A stretch of DNA of 64,000 bases from Bacillus nitratireducens (GTDB lineage Bacteria; Bacillota; Bacilli; Bacillales; Bacillaceae_G): positions 1-64,000 of the forward strand of contig NZ_MAOC01000086.1 in NCBI RefSeq assembly GCF_001884135.1, written 5' to 3'. Positions within the stretch are counted from its first letter, which is position 1, and every line of letters starts with the position of its first letter. Of the stretch, positions 49,008 to 57,489 are shown piece after piece. Made by a program: the position numbers and the translations under genes. The notes beneath the pieces are model-generated. The model saw only the letters and a program-made list of their open reading frames with translations. It ran no database searches and had not been told where the DNA came from.

Positions 49008-50384
49008 ATGAGTACAAAAATGACGCCACCAGTTGAAAAAAACGAGTTTATAGATGTAGTGTTTGAAGATTTAACACATGATGGTGCCGGTGTTGCGAAA
49101 GTAAAGGGATATCCTATTTTCGTTAAAAACGGATTACCAGGTGAGGAAGCGCAAATTAAAATTATTAAAGTGAAGAAAAACTTCGCGTTTGGTCGTTTAA
49201 TGAAGCTTCATCAAGAAAGTCCATATCGTAAAGATGCAGAATGCCCCGTGTACAACGAGTGCGGCGGTTGTCAGCTTCAGCACTTAACATATGAAGGACA
49301 ATTACAAGCGAAAGAAAAACAAGTACGCGACGTTATGCAGCGCATCGGCGGACTAAGCGATGTTCCTGTTCATCCTGTACTTGGCATGAAAAACCCGTGG
49401 GTATACCGTAATAAAGCACAAGTGCCAATTGGAGAACGTGAAGGTGGACTTGTGGCTGGTTTCTATCGTCAAGGAACGCATGACATCATTAATATGGAAT
49501 CATGCTTAATTCAGGCGGAAGAAAACGATACATTAATTCAAGAAGTAAAACGTATTTGTGAAAAGCACGGTATTTCGGCTTACAATGAAGAGCGTAACAA
49601 AGGAACACTTCGCCACGTAATGGCTCGCTACGGGCAAGTAACAGGGGAAATTATGCTTGTCTTCATTACTCGTACAGCAGAATTGCCGAATAAAAAAGCA
49701 ATCATTGAAGAAATTGCAGCGAAATTCCCTGAAGTAAAATCGATTGTACAAAACGTAAACACGAAGCGTACAAACGTAATCTTCGGAGACACAACGACAG
49801 TACTGTACGGATCAGAATATATTTATGACTTTATCGGTGACATTAAATTTGCGATTTCAGCACGTTCATTCTATCAAGTAAACCCAGAACAAACGAAAGT
49901 GCTATACGATAAAACGTTAGAATACGCACAATTAGATGGTAACGAAACTGTAATCGACGCATACTGCGGAATCGGATCAATTTCCTTATTCCTAGCACAA
50001 AAAGCGAAAAAAGTGTACGGTGTTGAAATCGTCCCAGAAGCAATCGAAGACGCAAACCGAAACGCAGCACTAAACAACATGACAAACGCTGAATTTGGTG
50101 TAGGAGAAGCAGAAGTAGTTATTCCAAAATGGTATAAAGAAGGCGTAATCGCTGACACAATGGTCGTAGATCCACCGCGTAAAGGTTGTGATGAGGCACT
50201 ACTAAACACAATCATCGATATGAAGCCAAAACGCGTCGTATACGTATCATGTAACCCAGCAACGTTAGCACGTGACTTAAAAGTACTAGAAGAAGGCGGA
50301 TATAAAACGCAGGAAGTACAACCTGTTGATATGTTCCCGCATACTACTCATGTAGAGTGTGTAGCTTGGCTTAAGTTGGTATAA
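49008..50384 (+). CDS. rlmD: 23S rRNA (uracil-5-)-methyltransferase, RlmD/TrmA family
   Basis: 458-aa SAM-dependent RNA methyltransferase. An N-terminal TRAM domain (about residues 8-65) is followed by an Fe-S cysteine cluster [13 protein letters not shown] (near 80), RNA-binding region, SAM fold [15 protein letters not shown] (near 312), [14 protein letters not shown] and the catalytic Cys in [13 protein letters not shown] (near 415). Low-GC Gram-positives carry paralogues, so the exact target uridine is uncertain. I chose ATG 49008 after GAGAGG; 48987 lies upstream without a site. Confidence 0.93.
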   Translation: MSTKMTPPVEKNEFIDVVFEDLTHDGAGVAKVKGYPIFVKNGLPGEEAQIKIIKVKKNFAFGRLMKLHQESPYRKDAECPVYNECGGCQLQHLTYEGQLQAKEKQVRDVMQRIGGLSDVPVHPVLGMKNPWVYRNKAQVPIGEREGGLVAGFYRQGTHDIINMESCLIQAEENDTLIQEVKRICEKHGISAYNEERNKGTLRHVMARYGQVTGEIMLVFITRTAELPNKKAIIEEIAAKFPEVKSIVQNVNTKRTNVIFGDTTTVLYGSEYIYDFIGDIKFAISARSFYQVNPEQTKVLYDKTLEYAQLDGNETVIDAYCGIGSISLFLAQKAKKVYGVEIVPEAIEDANRNAALNNMTNAEFGVGEAEVVIPKWYKEGVIADTMVVDPPRKGCDEALLNTIIDMKPKRVVYVSCNPATLARDLKVLEEGGYKTQEVQPVDMFPHTTHVECVAWLKLV

Positions 50385-50388
50385 TAGA

Positions 50389-50428
50389 AAAGCAGTTGAT
50401 ATAGAAAAAATCTATACCACCTGCTTTT
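50389..50428 (+). terminator. Terminator of the rlmD gene
   Basis: AAAGCAG...TATAG / CTATA...CTGCTTT imperfect stem followed by T's. Confidence 0.8.
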
Positions 50429-50545
50429 TGGTTTATAAAAATACCATTCAGCAACGCTTTTAGTCAAAATAAATATTGCTGATTTTTACAAATTATAAAT
50501 TGAGAGTTTGAAATTGTATTCATATTGAGAGGATTTGAATTTGAA

Positions 50546-51535
50546 ATGATAGATAATTTTTGGAATGATTTACCACGACCGTTTTTCGTACTTGCACCAA
50601 TGGAAGATGTGACAGATGTTGTTTTCCGTCACGTAGTAAGCGAAGCTGGTCGTCCAGATGTATTTTTCACAGAGTTTACAAATTCGGATAGCTATTGTCA
50701 TCCAGAAGGTATGAAAAGTGTACGTGGCCGTTTAATTTTTACAGAAGATGAACAGCCAATAGTGGCACATATTTGGGGAGATAATCCTGAATATTTCCGT
50801 CAGATGAGTATTGGTATGGCAGAGTTAGGATTTAAAGGCATCGATATTAATATGGGCTGCCCTGTACCGAACGTAGCATCAAGAGGAAAAGGTAGTGGCC
50901 TTATTCTACGTCCAGACGTTGCGGCAGAACTTATTCAAGCAGCAAAAGCAGGCGGACTACCTGTCAGCGTAAAAACACGACTTGGCTTTAAAGAGTTAAG
51001 TGAGTGGGAGGATTGGTTAACGCACATTTTCAAACAAGATATTGCGAACCTTTCTATTCATTTACGCACAAGAGAAGAAATGAGCCAAGTAGACGCGCAC
51101 TGGGAACTAATTCCAGAAATTAAAAAATTACGTGACCGCATTGCACCAAATACGTTAATAACAATCAATGGAGACATTCCTGACCGTCAAACTGGAATGG
51201 AACTTGCTGAAAAATACGGTATTGATGGAGTTATGATCGGACGAGGTATCTTCAAAAATCCATTTGCTTTTGAAAAAGAGCCAAGAGAGCATAGTAGTAA
51301 AGAACACCTTGATCTTCTAAGACTGCAGCTTGATCTTCAAGATCAATATGCAGAAGTATTACCACGCTCTATCACAGGGCTTCACCGCTTCTTCAAAATT
51401 TATGTAAAAGGCTTCCCTGGAGCTGCTGAACTAAGAAATCAATTAATGAGCACGAAATCAACTGATGAAGTGCGTGCGTTGCTTGATAAGTTTGAGGCGA
51501 GCGTTGATGTGGTAGAAAATAGTGAAACGGTGTAA
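50546..51535 (+). CDS. tRNA-dihydrouridine synthase
   Basis: FMN enzyme that reduces uridines in the tRNA D-loop. TIM barrel with [15 protein letters not shown] at the start, [19 protein letters not shown] (catalytic Cys near residue 93) and [15 protein letters not shown] (FMN phosphate). 329 aa from ATG 50546. A weak GAGAGG lies 13 nt upstream; a TTG at 50525 is the alternative. The family (Dus) is clear, but the position on tRNA that it modifies is not. Confidence 0.93.
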   Translation: MIDNFWNDLPRPFFVLAPMEDVTDVVFRHVVSEAGRPDVFFTEFTNSDSYCHPEGMKSVRGRLIFTEDEQPIVAHIWGDNPEYFRQMSIGMAELGFKGIDINMGCPVPNVASRGKGSGLILRPDVAAELIQAAKAGGLPVSVKTRLGFKELSEWEDWLTHIFKQDIANLSIHLRTREEMSQVDAHWELIPEIKKLRDRIAPNTLITINGDIPDRQTGMELAEKYGIDGVMIGRGIFKNPFAFEKEPREHSSKEHLDLLRLQLDLQDQYAEVLPRSITGLHRFFKIYVKGFPGAAELRNQLMSTKSTDEVRALLDKFEASVDVVENSETV

Positions 51536-51562
51536 CTTTTGAAAGTTACACTGTTTCATTTT
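51521..51562 (+). terminator. Terminator overlapping the dus stop codon
   Basis: GAAACGGTGTAAC / GTTACACTGTTTC with a TTTTGAAA loop, then ATTTTAATT. Confidence 0.85.
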
Positions 51563-51719
51563 AATTAAGGTGAACTGTATCATAAGTAAGTGAGGTATTC
51601 TATGTAAAACAAGAGTAAGAAAAGAATACAGGAGAAAATCGAAAATGGCGGGTTGGTCTTGATTTTCACTGATATTATCATGTTTATTTTATTATGCCTA
51701 TAACTTGGAGGCTATGTGA

Positions 51720-53738
51720 ATGTTAAGTGATCAGACGAGATATTCTAGGCTCGCGAATATAACAAAGATAATAAATACAAAATTAGAACTACGTGAAGTA
51801 TTGCAGCGTGTAACAATGGCGATATCAGAGGAGATTGTTAGGTGCAACGCTGTTGGAATTTATTTACCTCAGGAAGATGGAACATTTAGAGGGTTTGCAG
51901 GAAAACCAGAGACCATAAGTGGCGTAACGATTGATACTCAGGTAATTGATCCTGAAATAGATTTACTAGCAAAAGAAGTTATTGAAACAAAAAAAACCAT
52001 CTATATCCCTGATACCTCAAAGGATAATCGGCCGGACCCGAGACCAGTTGATGCGTTCAAAATTAAGTCCTTATTAGCCCTGCCTATCTCATTTGGGCAA
52101 GAGTTATTTGGTCTGGTTTTTTTATTTGATTATGGAACTCCAATGAACTTAACAGATTCAGAAATTCAGAGTGTTGAAGCTTATGTAAATATGGCTGCGG
52201 TCGCAATTCAAAACGCAAATAATTTAACACAAAAGGAAAACCTCATTGCCGAGAAGCAGCTGTTACTAAATGTTACCCGTGATTTATCAATGTGTTCCTC
52301 GATACAGGAAAGTTTTGATAAATGTTTTTTTTACTTAGGACAGATTTTAGAGAGTAAAAACGTGGCTATCCACCTTTTAGACCCGCTAGACAAAACGACG
52401 ATTAAAACAACGAAGTTAAGCAAGGACTGTGATTGGGCAGAAGCGTATTGGATGGAGAAAAGCTATGAAGCCAAGATCCAAGAGGTTATTCAAACAAAAA
52501 ATATAGATAGTAAGGGTCTACTGATGATTCCATTGGTTTCAATGGGAGAAGTATTAGGGGTAATCGTCGTTGGTAAAGAGGGAAAAGCTCACAATTACGA
52601 TAATTCCCAAATTCAACTGGCAAAATCTATCGTTGATGCTACAGCTCCTACGTTTTCAAACTTGTTATATACGGATCGACTTGAAAGCATGGTGGAAGAG
52701 CGAACGAGAGAACTAGCTACTGCTAATGAAAAAGTTACAAGTGTGATTGAAAGTATTACGGATGGATTCTTTACTTTGAATAATAAATGGGAATTTACGT
52801 ACGTAAATAAGCATCAATATTTTCCACAAAGAAAAACAGCAAAAGATGTATTAGGCAAGAATATACGGGAAGTTTTCCCGAGTAGCGTCGACACAGTCAT
52901 GTATAAGGAATTTCATCGTGCAATGTCAGAGCGAACTACAGTTCATTTCGAATTTCTCTCTACCTCTGATGAATATTGGCACGAAGTTATTGCATACCCG
53001 TATGATGATGGTATTTGTTGTATTTTTAAAAACATAACGGAAAAAAAGCGATATGAGCAGGAATTGAAGAGGTTATCCAACATAGATTTAATAGGGCAAA
53101 TGGCAGCAGGTATCAGCCATGAGATTAGAAATCCAATGACAACAGTACGAGGATTTTTGCAGTTATTAAAAGAAGAGAGCATCTATGAGAAACATAATAA
53201 GTACTTTAATTTAATGATTGAAGAACTTGACCGTTCCAATTCTATTATTACTGAATTTCTCTCAATAGGTAATACAAGGAAATCAGATTTGCAGATGTTC
53301 GATTTAAATTCAATTATCCACGATAGTATTCCTTTAATAAAAATTGATACGTATAATCAAAATAAATATATTCAAGTCGATACAAATGACATTCCGGAAT
53401 TACTTTTAAATCGTAATGAGATACGGCAATTATTAATAAACTTATACCGAAATGGCTTAGAAGCGATGAGCACAGGGAAAGTTCTAACCATTAGTACCTA
53501 CAAGGAAGGTCAAAATTGTGTGGTGCTTGCAGTGCGGGATCAAGGAAAAGGTATCAGGCCTGAAGTATTAGAGAAACTGGGTACTCCATTTTACACGACC
53601 AAAGATAATGGAACTGGATTGGGGTTAGGCATATGTTATGCCATTGCTGCCCGTCATAATGCAAAAATAGAAATTCAAACAGGATCGGAAGGCACTACCT
53701 TTTTTGTTAAATTTAATTATGAAAATAATGAACAATAA
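51720..53738 (+). CDS. Orphan sensor histidine kinase (GAF-GAF-PAS-HisKA-HATPase)
   Basis: 672-aa cytoplasmic kinase with no membrane helix. Order: GAF (about residues 18-165), second GAF (about 185-325), coiled coil near MVEERTRELATANEKV, PAS (about 342-455), HisKA with phospho-accepting His near residue 466 in AAGISHEIRNPMTTVRGF, N box QLLINLYRNGLEAM (near 565), G1 RDQGKGI and G2 NGTGLGLGI (near 630). The H-box style resembles Bacillus sporulation kinases. No response regulator lies next to it, so it may phosphorylate a distant partner such as Spo0F. ATG 51720 follows TTGGAGG. Confidence 0.9.
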   Translation: MLSDQTRYSRLANITKIINTKLELREVLQRVTMAISEEIVRCNAVGIYLPQEDGTFRGFAGKPETISGVTIDTQVIDPEIDLLAKEVIETKKTIYIPDTSKDNRPDPRPVDAFKIKSLLALPISFGQELFGLVFLFDYGTPMNLTDSEIQSVEAYVNMAAVAIQNANNLTQKENLIAEKQLLLNVTRDLSMCSSIQESFDKCFFYLGQILESKNVAIHLLDPLDKTTIKTTKLSKDCDWAEAYWMEKSYEAKIQEVIQTKNIDSKGLLMIPLVSMGEVLGVIVVGKEGKAHNYDNSQIQLAKSIVDATAPTFSNLLYTDRLESMVEERTRELATANEKVTSVIESITDGFFTLNNKWEFTYVNKHQYFPQRKTAKDVLGKNIREVFPSSVDTVMYKEFHRAMSERTTVHFEFLSTSDEYWHEVIAYPYDDGICCIFKNITEKKRYEQELKRLSNIDLIGQMAAGISHEIRNPMTTVRGFLQLLKEESIYEKHNKYFNLMIEELDRSNSIITEFLSIGNTRKSDLQMFDLNSIIHDSIPLIKIDTYNQNKYIQVDTNDIPELLLNRNEIRQLLINLYRNGLEAMSTGKVLTISTYKEGQNCVVLAVRDQGKGIRPEVLEKLGTPFYTTKDNGTGLGLGICYAIAARHNAKIEIQTGSEGTTFFVKFNYENNEQ

Positions 53739-53955
53739 CCTTATTTAGATTAGTTACGGTGAACCGTACCACAAATAAAAAGGAAAACCTAAGTAAACAC
53801 AATCAATATATTTCACCTGAATTTTGCGTAACATTCATGTTTGAGTTGCCCACTAAATTAGAGTTGCATAAAAAGAAATGGACTAACCTATATCAGGTTA
53901 GTCCATTTTCAAGTGTGTTAATTAATAGTAAATCCCCATCCGTAGTTTCGCACGA
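53739..53955. other. Intergenic region after the kinase gene
   Basis: Near 53755 is the palindrome TACGGTGAACCGTA, similar to AAGGTGAACTGTAT before the kinase (about 51566). A strong hairpin lies at 53876-53911. A 71-aa frame at 53759-53974 runs through the hairpin and lacks a ribosome site, so I do not call it. Confidence 0.5.
53876..53911. terminator. Bidirectional terminator
   Basis: AAATGGACTAACCT / AGGTTAGTCCATTT with a short ATATC loop. T-rich on both strands, best on the minus strand (TTTCTTTTT). Confidence 0.85.
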
Positions 53956-54060
53956 TTATCCCATTATTTTTTGATGTTTTAAAATCATCCCCAAAAGCAT
54001 TAATCCACCTAAGACTACAAAACCTCCCCCTAAAATGTTAAAGTAGTAACTTAACGACAT
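53956..54060 (-). CDS. Possible 34-aa single-helix membrane peptide
   Basis: A short frame encodes a glycine-rich hydrophobic helix (NILGGGFVVLGGLMLLGMIL) and a basic end (KHQK). It sits between a divergent gene and a terminator oriented to serve it. No clear ribosome site precedes ATG 54060 or the in-frame ATG 54072, so it is tentative. Confidence 0.35.
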   Translation of the reverse strand: MSLSYYFNILGGGFVVLGGLMLLGMILKHQKIMG

Positions 54061-54114
54061 TAATTTACACATGCTAAAAGCATTATTATAATCAACATTT
54101 CAGGAGGAAAAACA

Positions 54115-54633
54115 ATGGCAATGAGCAACAACGATATATTAAAAAGAGTAAGGTACGCTTTAGATATAAGAGATATAGATATGGTAGAAATCTTTGAACT
54201 TGGCGGGATGGAAGTAACGAAAGAGGACGTACTTGATATGCTTACAAAAGTAAAGAGAAGTCCACAACATGAAGCGGAAGATGATGATGTAATCGAAGAT
54301 GAGTACGTATTAACATGCGACATGATGATGCTAGAGGCATTTTTAAATGGATTTATTACTTTAAAAAGAGGGAAGCAAGATCCGAAACCAGGGCAACCGG
54401 CACCTGTACAGAGCAAGGAGAGTGCCAATAACCTTCTTCTAAAGAAAATGAAAATAGCACTATCTTTAACGAGTGAAGATGTGCTTGATATATTAGACAG
54501 CGTAGGCGTTACGGTAACAAAAGGAGAGTTAGGCGCTCTGTTAAGAAAAAAAGGCCATAAGCATTACAAAGAGTGCGGCGATAGATACGCAAGGAATTTC
54601 ATTAAGGGATTAGGCGTAAAGTATAGAGGATAA
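54115..54633 (+). CDS. DUF1456 (YehS-family) protein
   Basis: 172-aa protein with two copies of the DUF1456 helical module: NDILKRVRYALDIRDIDMVEIFELGG near the N-terminus and NLLLKKMKIALSLTSEDVLDILDSVG near residue 105, each followed by a conserved VTK segment. A linker with acidic and proline-rich sequence joins them. YehS family proteins are widespread but of unknown function. ATG 54115 is 7 nt after AGGAGG; a terminator closes the gene. Confidence 0.9.
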   Translation: MAMSNNDILKRVRYALDIRDIDMVEIFELGGMEVTKEDVLDMLTKVKRSPQHEAEDDDVIEDEYVLTCDMMMLEAFLNGFITLKRGKQDPKPGQPAPVQSKESANNLLLKKMKIALSLTSEDVLDILDSVGVTVTKGELGALLRKKGHKHYKECGDRYARNFIKGLGVKYRG

Positions 54634-54668
54634 TAAGTTCGTTAAAACGGTAAATGATATAATAGGTA

Positions 54669-54701
54669 GAGTAGGAAGTTTGTATCCTACTCTTTTTTAT
54701 T
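54669..54701 (+). terminator. Terminator of the DUF1456 gene
   Basis: AGAGTAGGA / TCCTACTCT stem and T run. Confidence 0.9.
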
Positions 54702-54728
54702 TGTAAAAATAATACACTAGGTGATGAA

Positions 54729-55436
54729 ATGGTACATACATATTTAGGTGAGACAATTAATTTTCATATAACTTATAAGAAGAAAAAGTCCGTGCGTCTT
54801 TTTGTAGATTCTTACGGAAATGTTGAGGTGCAAGCTCCGAAAGGGACGCCTGTTGAATACTTAGTCCAATTGTTAGAGGAGAAATGGGATTGGATTCAGA
54901 AAACACGTAAGGAAATGCAGGAGAGAGTGCGTGGTCCACAGGAAAAGGCTTATGATCAAGGAGAGGGGTTTCTGTATTTAGGGCATACATATCCGATACA
55001 GATTTCTCAAGATGCAAGTATAGAGCAAGATAACGCGGTGTTTGAAGGGGATAAGCTACATATTTATGTGAAAGAATTTAAGGATGAGAAAATACAACAA
55101 GCTTTAAAACGATTTTACTATAAGCAGTGTAAGGCGTTAGTAGAGAAGAGTATTAAAGCACATCAAAATAACTTTAAAACAAAACCGCGTTCTATTCGTA
55201 TTACAGATAGTAGTCGTACGTGGGGAACTTGTGATTCAAATCTACAGCTAACATTCAATTGGAAGTTAGCGATGGCGCCACAGCGGGTAATTGACTATGT
55301 AGTCGTTCACGAAATGTGCCATATGGTTCATTTAAATCATGATCGCTCTTTTTGGCGCCTTGTCGGGAAGATAATGCCTGATTATAAGGAAATGGAGAAT
55401 TGGTTAGCATTATCTAGTTGGAAGATGACGGTTTAG
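54729..55436 (+). CDS. YgjP-type M48-like metallopeptidase (DUF45)
   Basis: 235-aa soluble protein with the zinc motif VVHEMCHMVHLNH (HExxH, near residue 195) followed by the aromatic DRSFWRLV. The N-terminal half is beta-rich with VEVQAPKGTP. This is the YgjP/DUF45 family, often considered a minimal gluzincin. Substrates are unknown. ATG 54729 follows AGGTGATGAA, a weak site. Single gene, ending in an intergenic region with a bidirectional terminator. Confidence 0.88.
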   Translation: MVHTYLGETINFHITYKKKKSVRLFVDSYGNVEVQAPKGTPVEYLVQLLEEKWDWIQKTRKEMQERVRGPQEKAYDQGEGFLYLGHTYPIQISQDASIEQDNAVFEGDKLHIYVKEFKDEKIQQALKRFYYKQCKALVEKSIKAHQNNFKTKPRSIRITDSSRTWGTCDSNLQLTFNWKLAMAPQRVIDYVVVHEMCHMVHLNHDRSFWRLVGKIMPDYKEMENWLALSSWKMTV

Positions 55437-55441
55437 TAGGG

Positions 55442-55470
55442 AATATCGATTTTTGTCGGTAAAGCGATAT
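55442..55470. other. Short inverted repeat AATATCG / CGATATT
   Basis: Seven-bp arms separated by 15 nt, in the gap between the metallopeptidase and the GNAT genes. It could be a repressor site, but no dependent promoter is clear. Confidence 0.3.
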
Positions 55471-55530
55471 TTCTTATCGAACCGTTGATATAATTTCATT
55501 TATCAAGGAATTTTTCAATGGGGAGAAAGT

Positions 55531-55564
55531 AAAAGGAGATGTCACAGCAGACATCTCCTTTTTG
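55531..55564. terminator. Bidirectional terminator
   Basis: AAAAGGAGATGTC / GACATCTCCTTTT with an ACAGCA loop, between the convergent metallopeptidase and GNAT genes. Confidence 0.9.
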
Positions 55565-55577
55565 TCGGGCGTAGGAA

Positions 55578-56273
55578 CTATCGTCCAAACTTCACAACGA
55601 AATCTCCATCCACTTTCTCCATCTCATATCCACGATACCCCTCTGAAAGTAACGTTTGCTTTTCACTAACATCACTCATCGGAACATCTTTAATATCCGT
55701 CCAATTGTTTTCTTTATCCCCACGCAATTCCTTCACAAAAACATACCGCATACTACCACCATACTTCTCCTTCAATGCAGCAATTTCCATCCCTTGCGCA
55801 AATTTATCCTTTAAACTAGGAATGTTAAAAGGTGCAACGGTGCAGCAAACATAATCATATTTGCTGTCTTCTTTTTGTAATTCATCCATAATGACTGTGG
55901 CTAATATTTTTTGCATCCCATTTCCTCGGCAGTTCGGATGAACGTTTGATATTTCTTGATAGATGACGCGGTGTAGTTCGTTTTCTGATAAGCCAATATC
56001 AAGTCCTAAATGTTCATCATCAATAGGAGGGACGAGCAGGGCACGAAATGCGATGAGTTCGTTTTCGATAAAAGCACCGATCATCATGCCGTTTCCTTCT
56101 AGAATGTATTGAAATTCTTCCAGTGAGAGCGGTTGTAAACGACCTTTATCTTCTAATGCTTCAACTACAACATTTTGTAATGATAAAATTTGTTCCATAT
56201 GTTCTAAAGATAGTAATGTAACGTGAAATGGATCGTTATTTTGTTTTAATGTTCCTTCGTATAGAACTGTCAT
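55578..56273 (-). CDS. GNAT-family N-acyltransferase (candidate N-succinyltransferase)
   Basis: 231-aa GNAT fold. The acyl-CoA pyrophosphate loop is in VHPNCRGNGMQKILA (R-G-N-G, near residue 115), with a preceding beta strand IAFRALLVPP. It lies 14 nt downstream of the racemase gene in the same operon. In Geobacillus a GNAT enzyme of this kind succinylates D-amino acids for the racemase (family knowledge). The same role here is inference. ATG 56273 has AAGGAGG at good spacing. Confidence 0.82.
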   Translation of the reverse strand: MTVLYEGTLKQNNDPFHVTLLSLEHMEQILSLQNVVVEALEDKGRLQPLSLEEFQYILEGNGMMIGAFIENELIAFRALLVPPIDDEHLGLDIGLSENELHRVIYQEISNVHPNCRGNGMQKILATVIMDELQKEDSKYDYVCCTVAPFNIPSLKDKFAQGMEIAALKEKYGGSMRYVFVKELRGDKENNWTDIKDVPMSDVSEKQTLLSEGYRGYEMEKVDGDFVVKFGR

Positions 56274-56287
56274 GTGTTAGTCCTCCT

Positions 56288-57397
56288 TTAGCGTACAACG
56301 TCTTGAAAGACGATTAGTTCTTGTAATGTATCTTCGTTTATTTCAATGCCGAGTCCTGGCTTTTCGTTTAAGCGAATGAATGGTACGTCGTAATGTAAGT
56401 TCCCGATGTCTTTCGTGAACTTTAATGGTCCTGTAAGTTCGACGCTCGTAATGATTTTTTTCGAGAAAGCGACATGGAATCCTGCAGAAGAGGCAACGGA
56501 TGATTCGACCATGGATCCAACTTGGCATTCAATGCCTGCCATTTCAGCTTGATGAGCGAGTTTTACAGCGGGATATATGCCGCCGCATTTCATTAGTTTT
56601 ATATTTACTTTATCAGCTGCGTCTAATTTAATAATTTGGCGCATTTCACGAGAGCCTTTTAATCCTTCATCAATCATGAGCGGAAGGTCTGTTTTATAAC
56701 GAATATGAGCCATTGCGTCAATATCATCCGCTATAACAGGTTGCTCAATCCAATCGATGTTTAAATGTCCTAATGAACGAAGTGCCGTTAATGTGTTTGC
56801 GCTATTTTTCCACCCTTGGTTTACATCAACGCGAATCGCGATATCACTTCCTACACGTTCACGTACTGCTTCAATTCGTTTTACATCTTCTTTTACATTT
56901 GTACCGACTTTCATTTTGAAAGATTGGTAACCTTTCTGAATCATAGAGACAGCTTCTTCAGCCATGTCTTCTGGGTCTGCGATACTTAAGACGTGAGTGA
57001 CAGGAAATTCTTCATGGTAGCGCCCGCCAATTAATTGATATACAGGTTGGTTTAATTTTTTGCCCATTATATCAAAACAAGCAATATCTATCGCAGCCTT
57101 CGCAGTAGGTACACCGTAAATTGTATTGTCCATCATATCGTGTATTTTCTCGATGTTCATTGGATTTTGTCCAATGAGCGTAGGAGCTAGTGTATGTTTT
57201 AAAGTATGGAAAGTACTTTCCCATGATTCGCCTGTAACGTGATCATCAGCAACGCCTTCACCGTAACCGATAACGCCGTCATTTGTTTCCATTTTGATGA
57301 TAATAGAAGGCATATCAGAATAAGAACCATAACTAATAACAAACGGATCGCGAAGCGGTAAACGAATTGCATAAAGGTGAATAGCTGTAATTTTCAT
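56288..57397 (-). CDS. N-succinylamino acid racemase (Arg/Lys type), enolase superfamily
   Basis: 369-aa member of the MLE/dipeptide-epimerase subgroup. The catalytic pair is K161 and K267 (SFKMKVG, VNIKLMK), with K163 as the second Lys of the KxK motif, and D191 (RVDVNQGW), E218 (WIEQP) and D243 (MIDEG) are the metal ligands. The whole sequence agrees closely with my memory of the B. cereus protein BC0371, which was shown to racemise N-succinyl-Arg/Lys. N-succinyltransferase and deacylase genes nearby strengthen this. It could be annotated wrongly as L-Ala-D/L-Glu epimerase. Confidence 0.9.
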   Translation of the reverse strand: MKITAIHLYAIRLPLRDPFVISYGSYSDMPSIIIKMETNDGVIGYGEGVADDHVTGESWESTFHTLKHTLAPTLIGQNPMNIEKIHDMMDNTIYGVPTAKAAIDIACFDIMGKKLNQPVYQLIGGRYHEEFPVTHVLSIADPEDMAEEAVSMIQKGYQSFKMKVGTNVKEDVKRIEAVRERVGSDIAIRVDVNQGWKNSANTLTALRSLGHLNIDWIEQPVIADDIDAMAHIRYKTDLPLMIDEGLKGSREMRQIIKLDAADKVNIKLMKCGGIYPAVKLAHQAEMAGIECQVGSMVESSVASSAGFHVAFSKKIITSVELTGPLKFTKDIGNLHYDVPFIRLNEKPGLGIEINEDTLQELIVFQDVVR

Positions 57398-57449
57398 TGG
57401 GTAGAGACCCCTTCCTGTTTACAATAGTTTTGTACATTTGATATAGTTG

Positions 57450-57470
57450 ACGTTAAATAGTCGTTAATTA
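57450..57470. promoter_or_regulatory. Direct-repeat operator candidate
   Basis: Two CGTTAA hexamers (57451-57456 and 57462-57467) are spaced by 11 bp, one helical turn, in the 92-bp divergent gap between the racemase and regulator genes. Confidence 0.4.
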
Positions 57471-57489
57471 ATGATAAGGAGTTAGAGAA

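Noticed and set aside
53759-53974. 71-codon open frame after the kinase gene
   Set aside because: It runs through a terminator hairpin, starts at a GTG-type codon with no ribosome site and has no protein-like pattern.
54060-54428. Open frame antisense to the DUF1456 gene
   Set aside because: Ser/Ile/Val-rich composition is typical of the reverse complement of a Bacillus gene, and there is no ribosome site.
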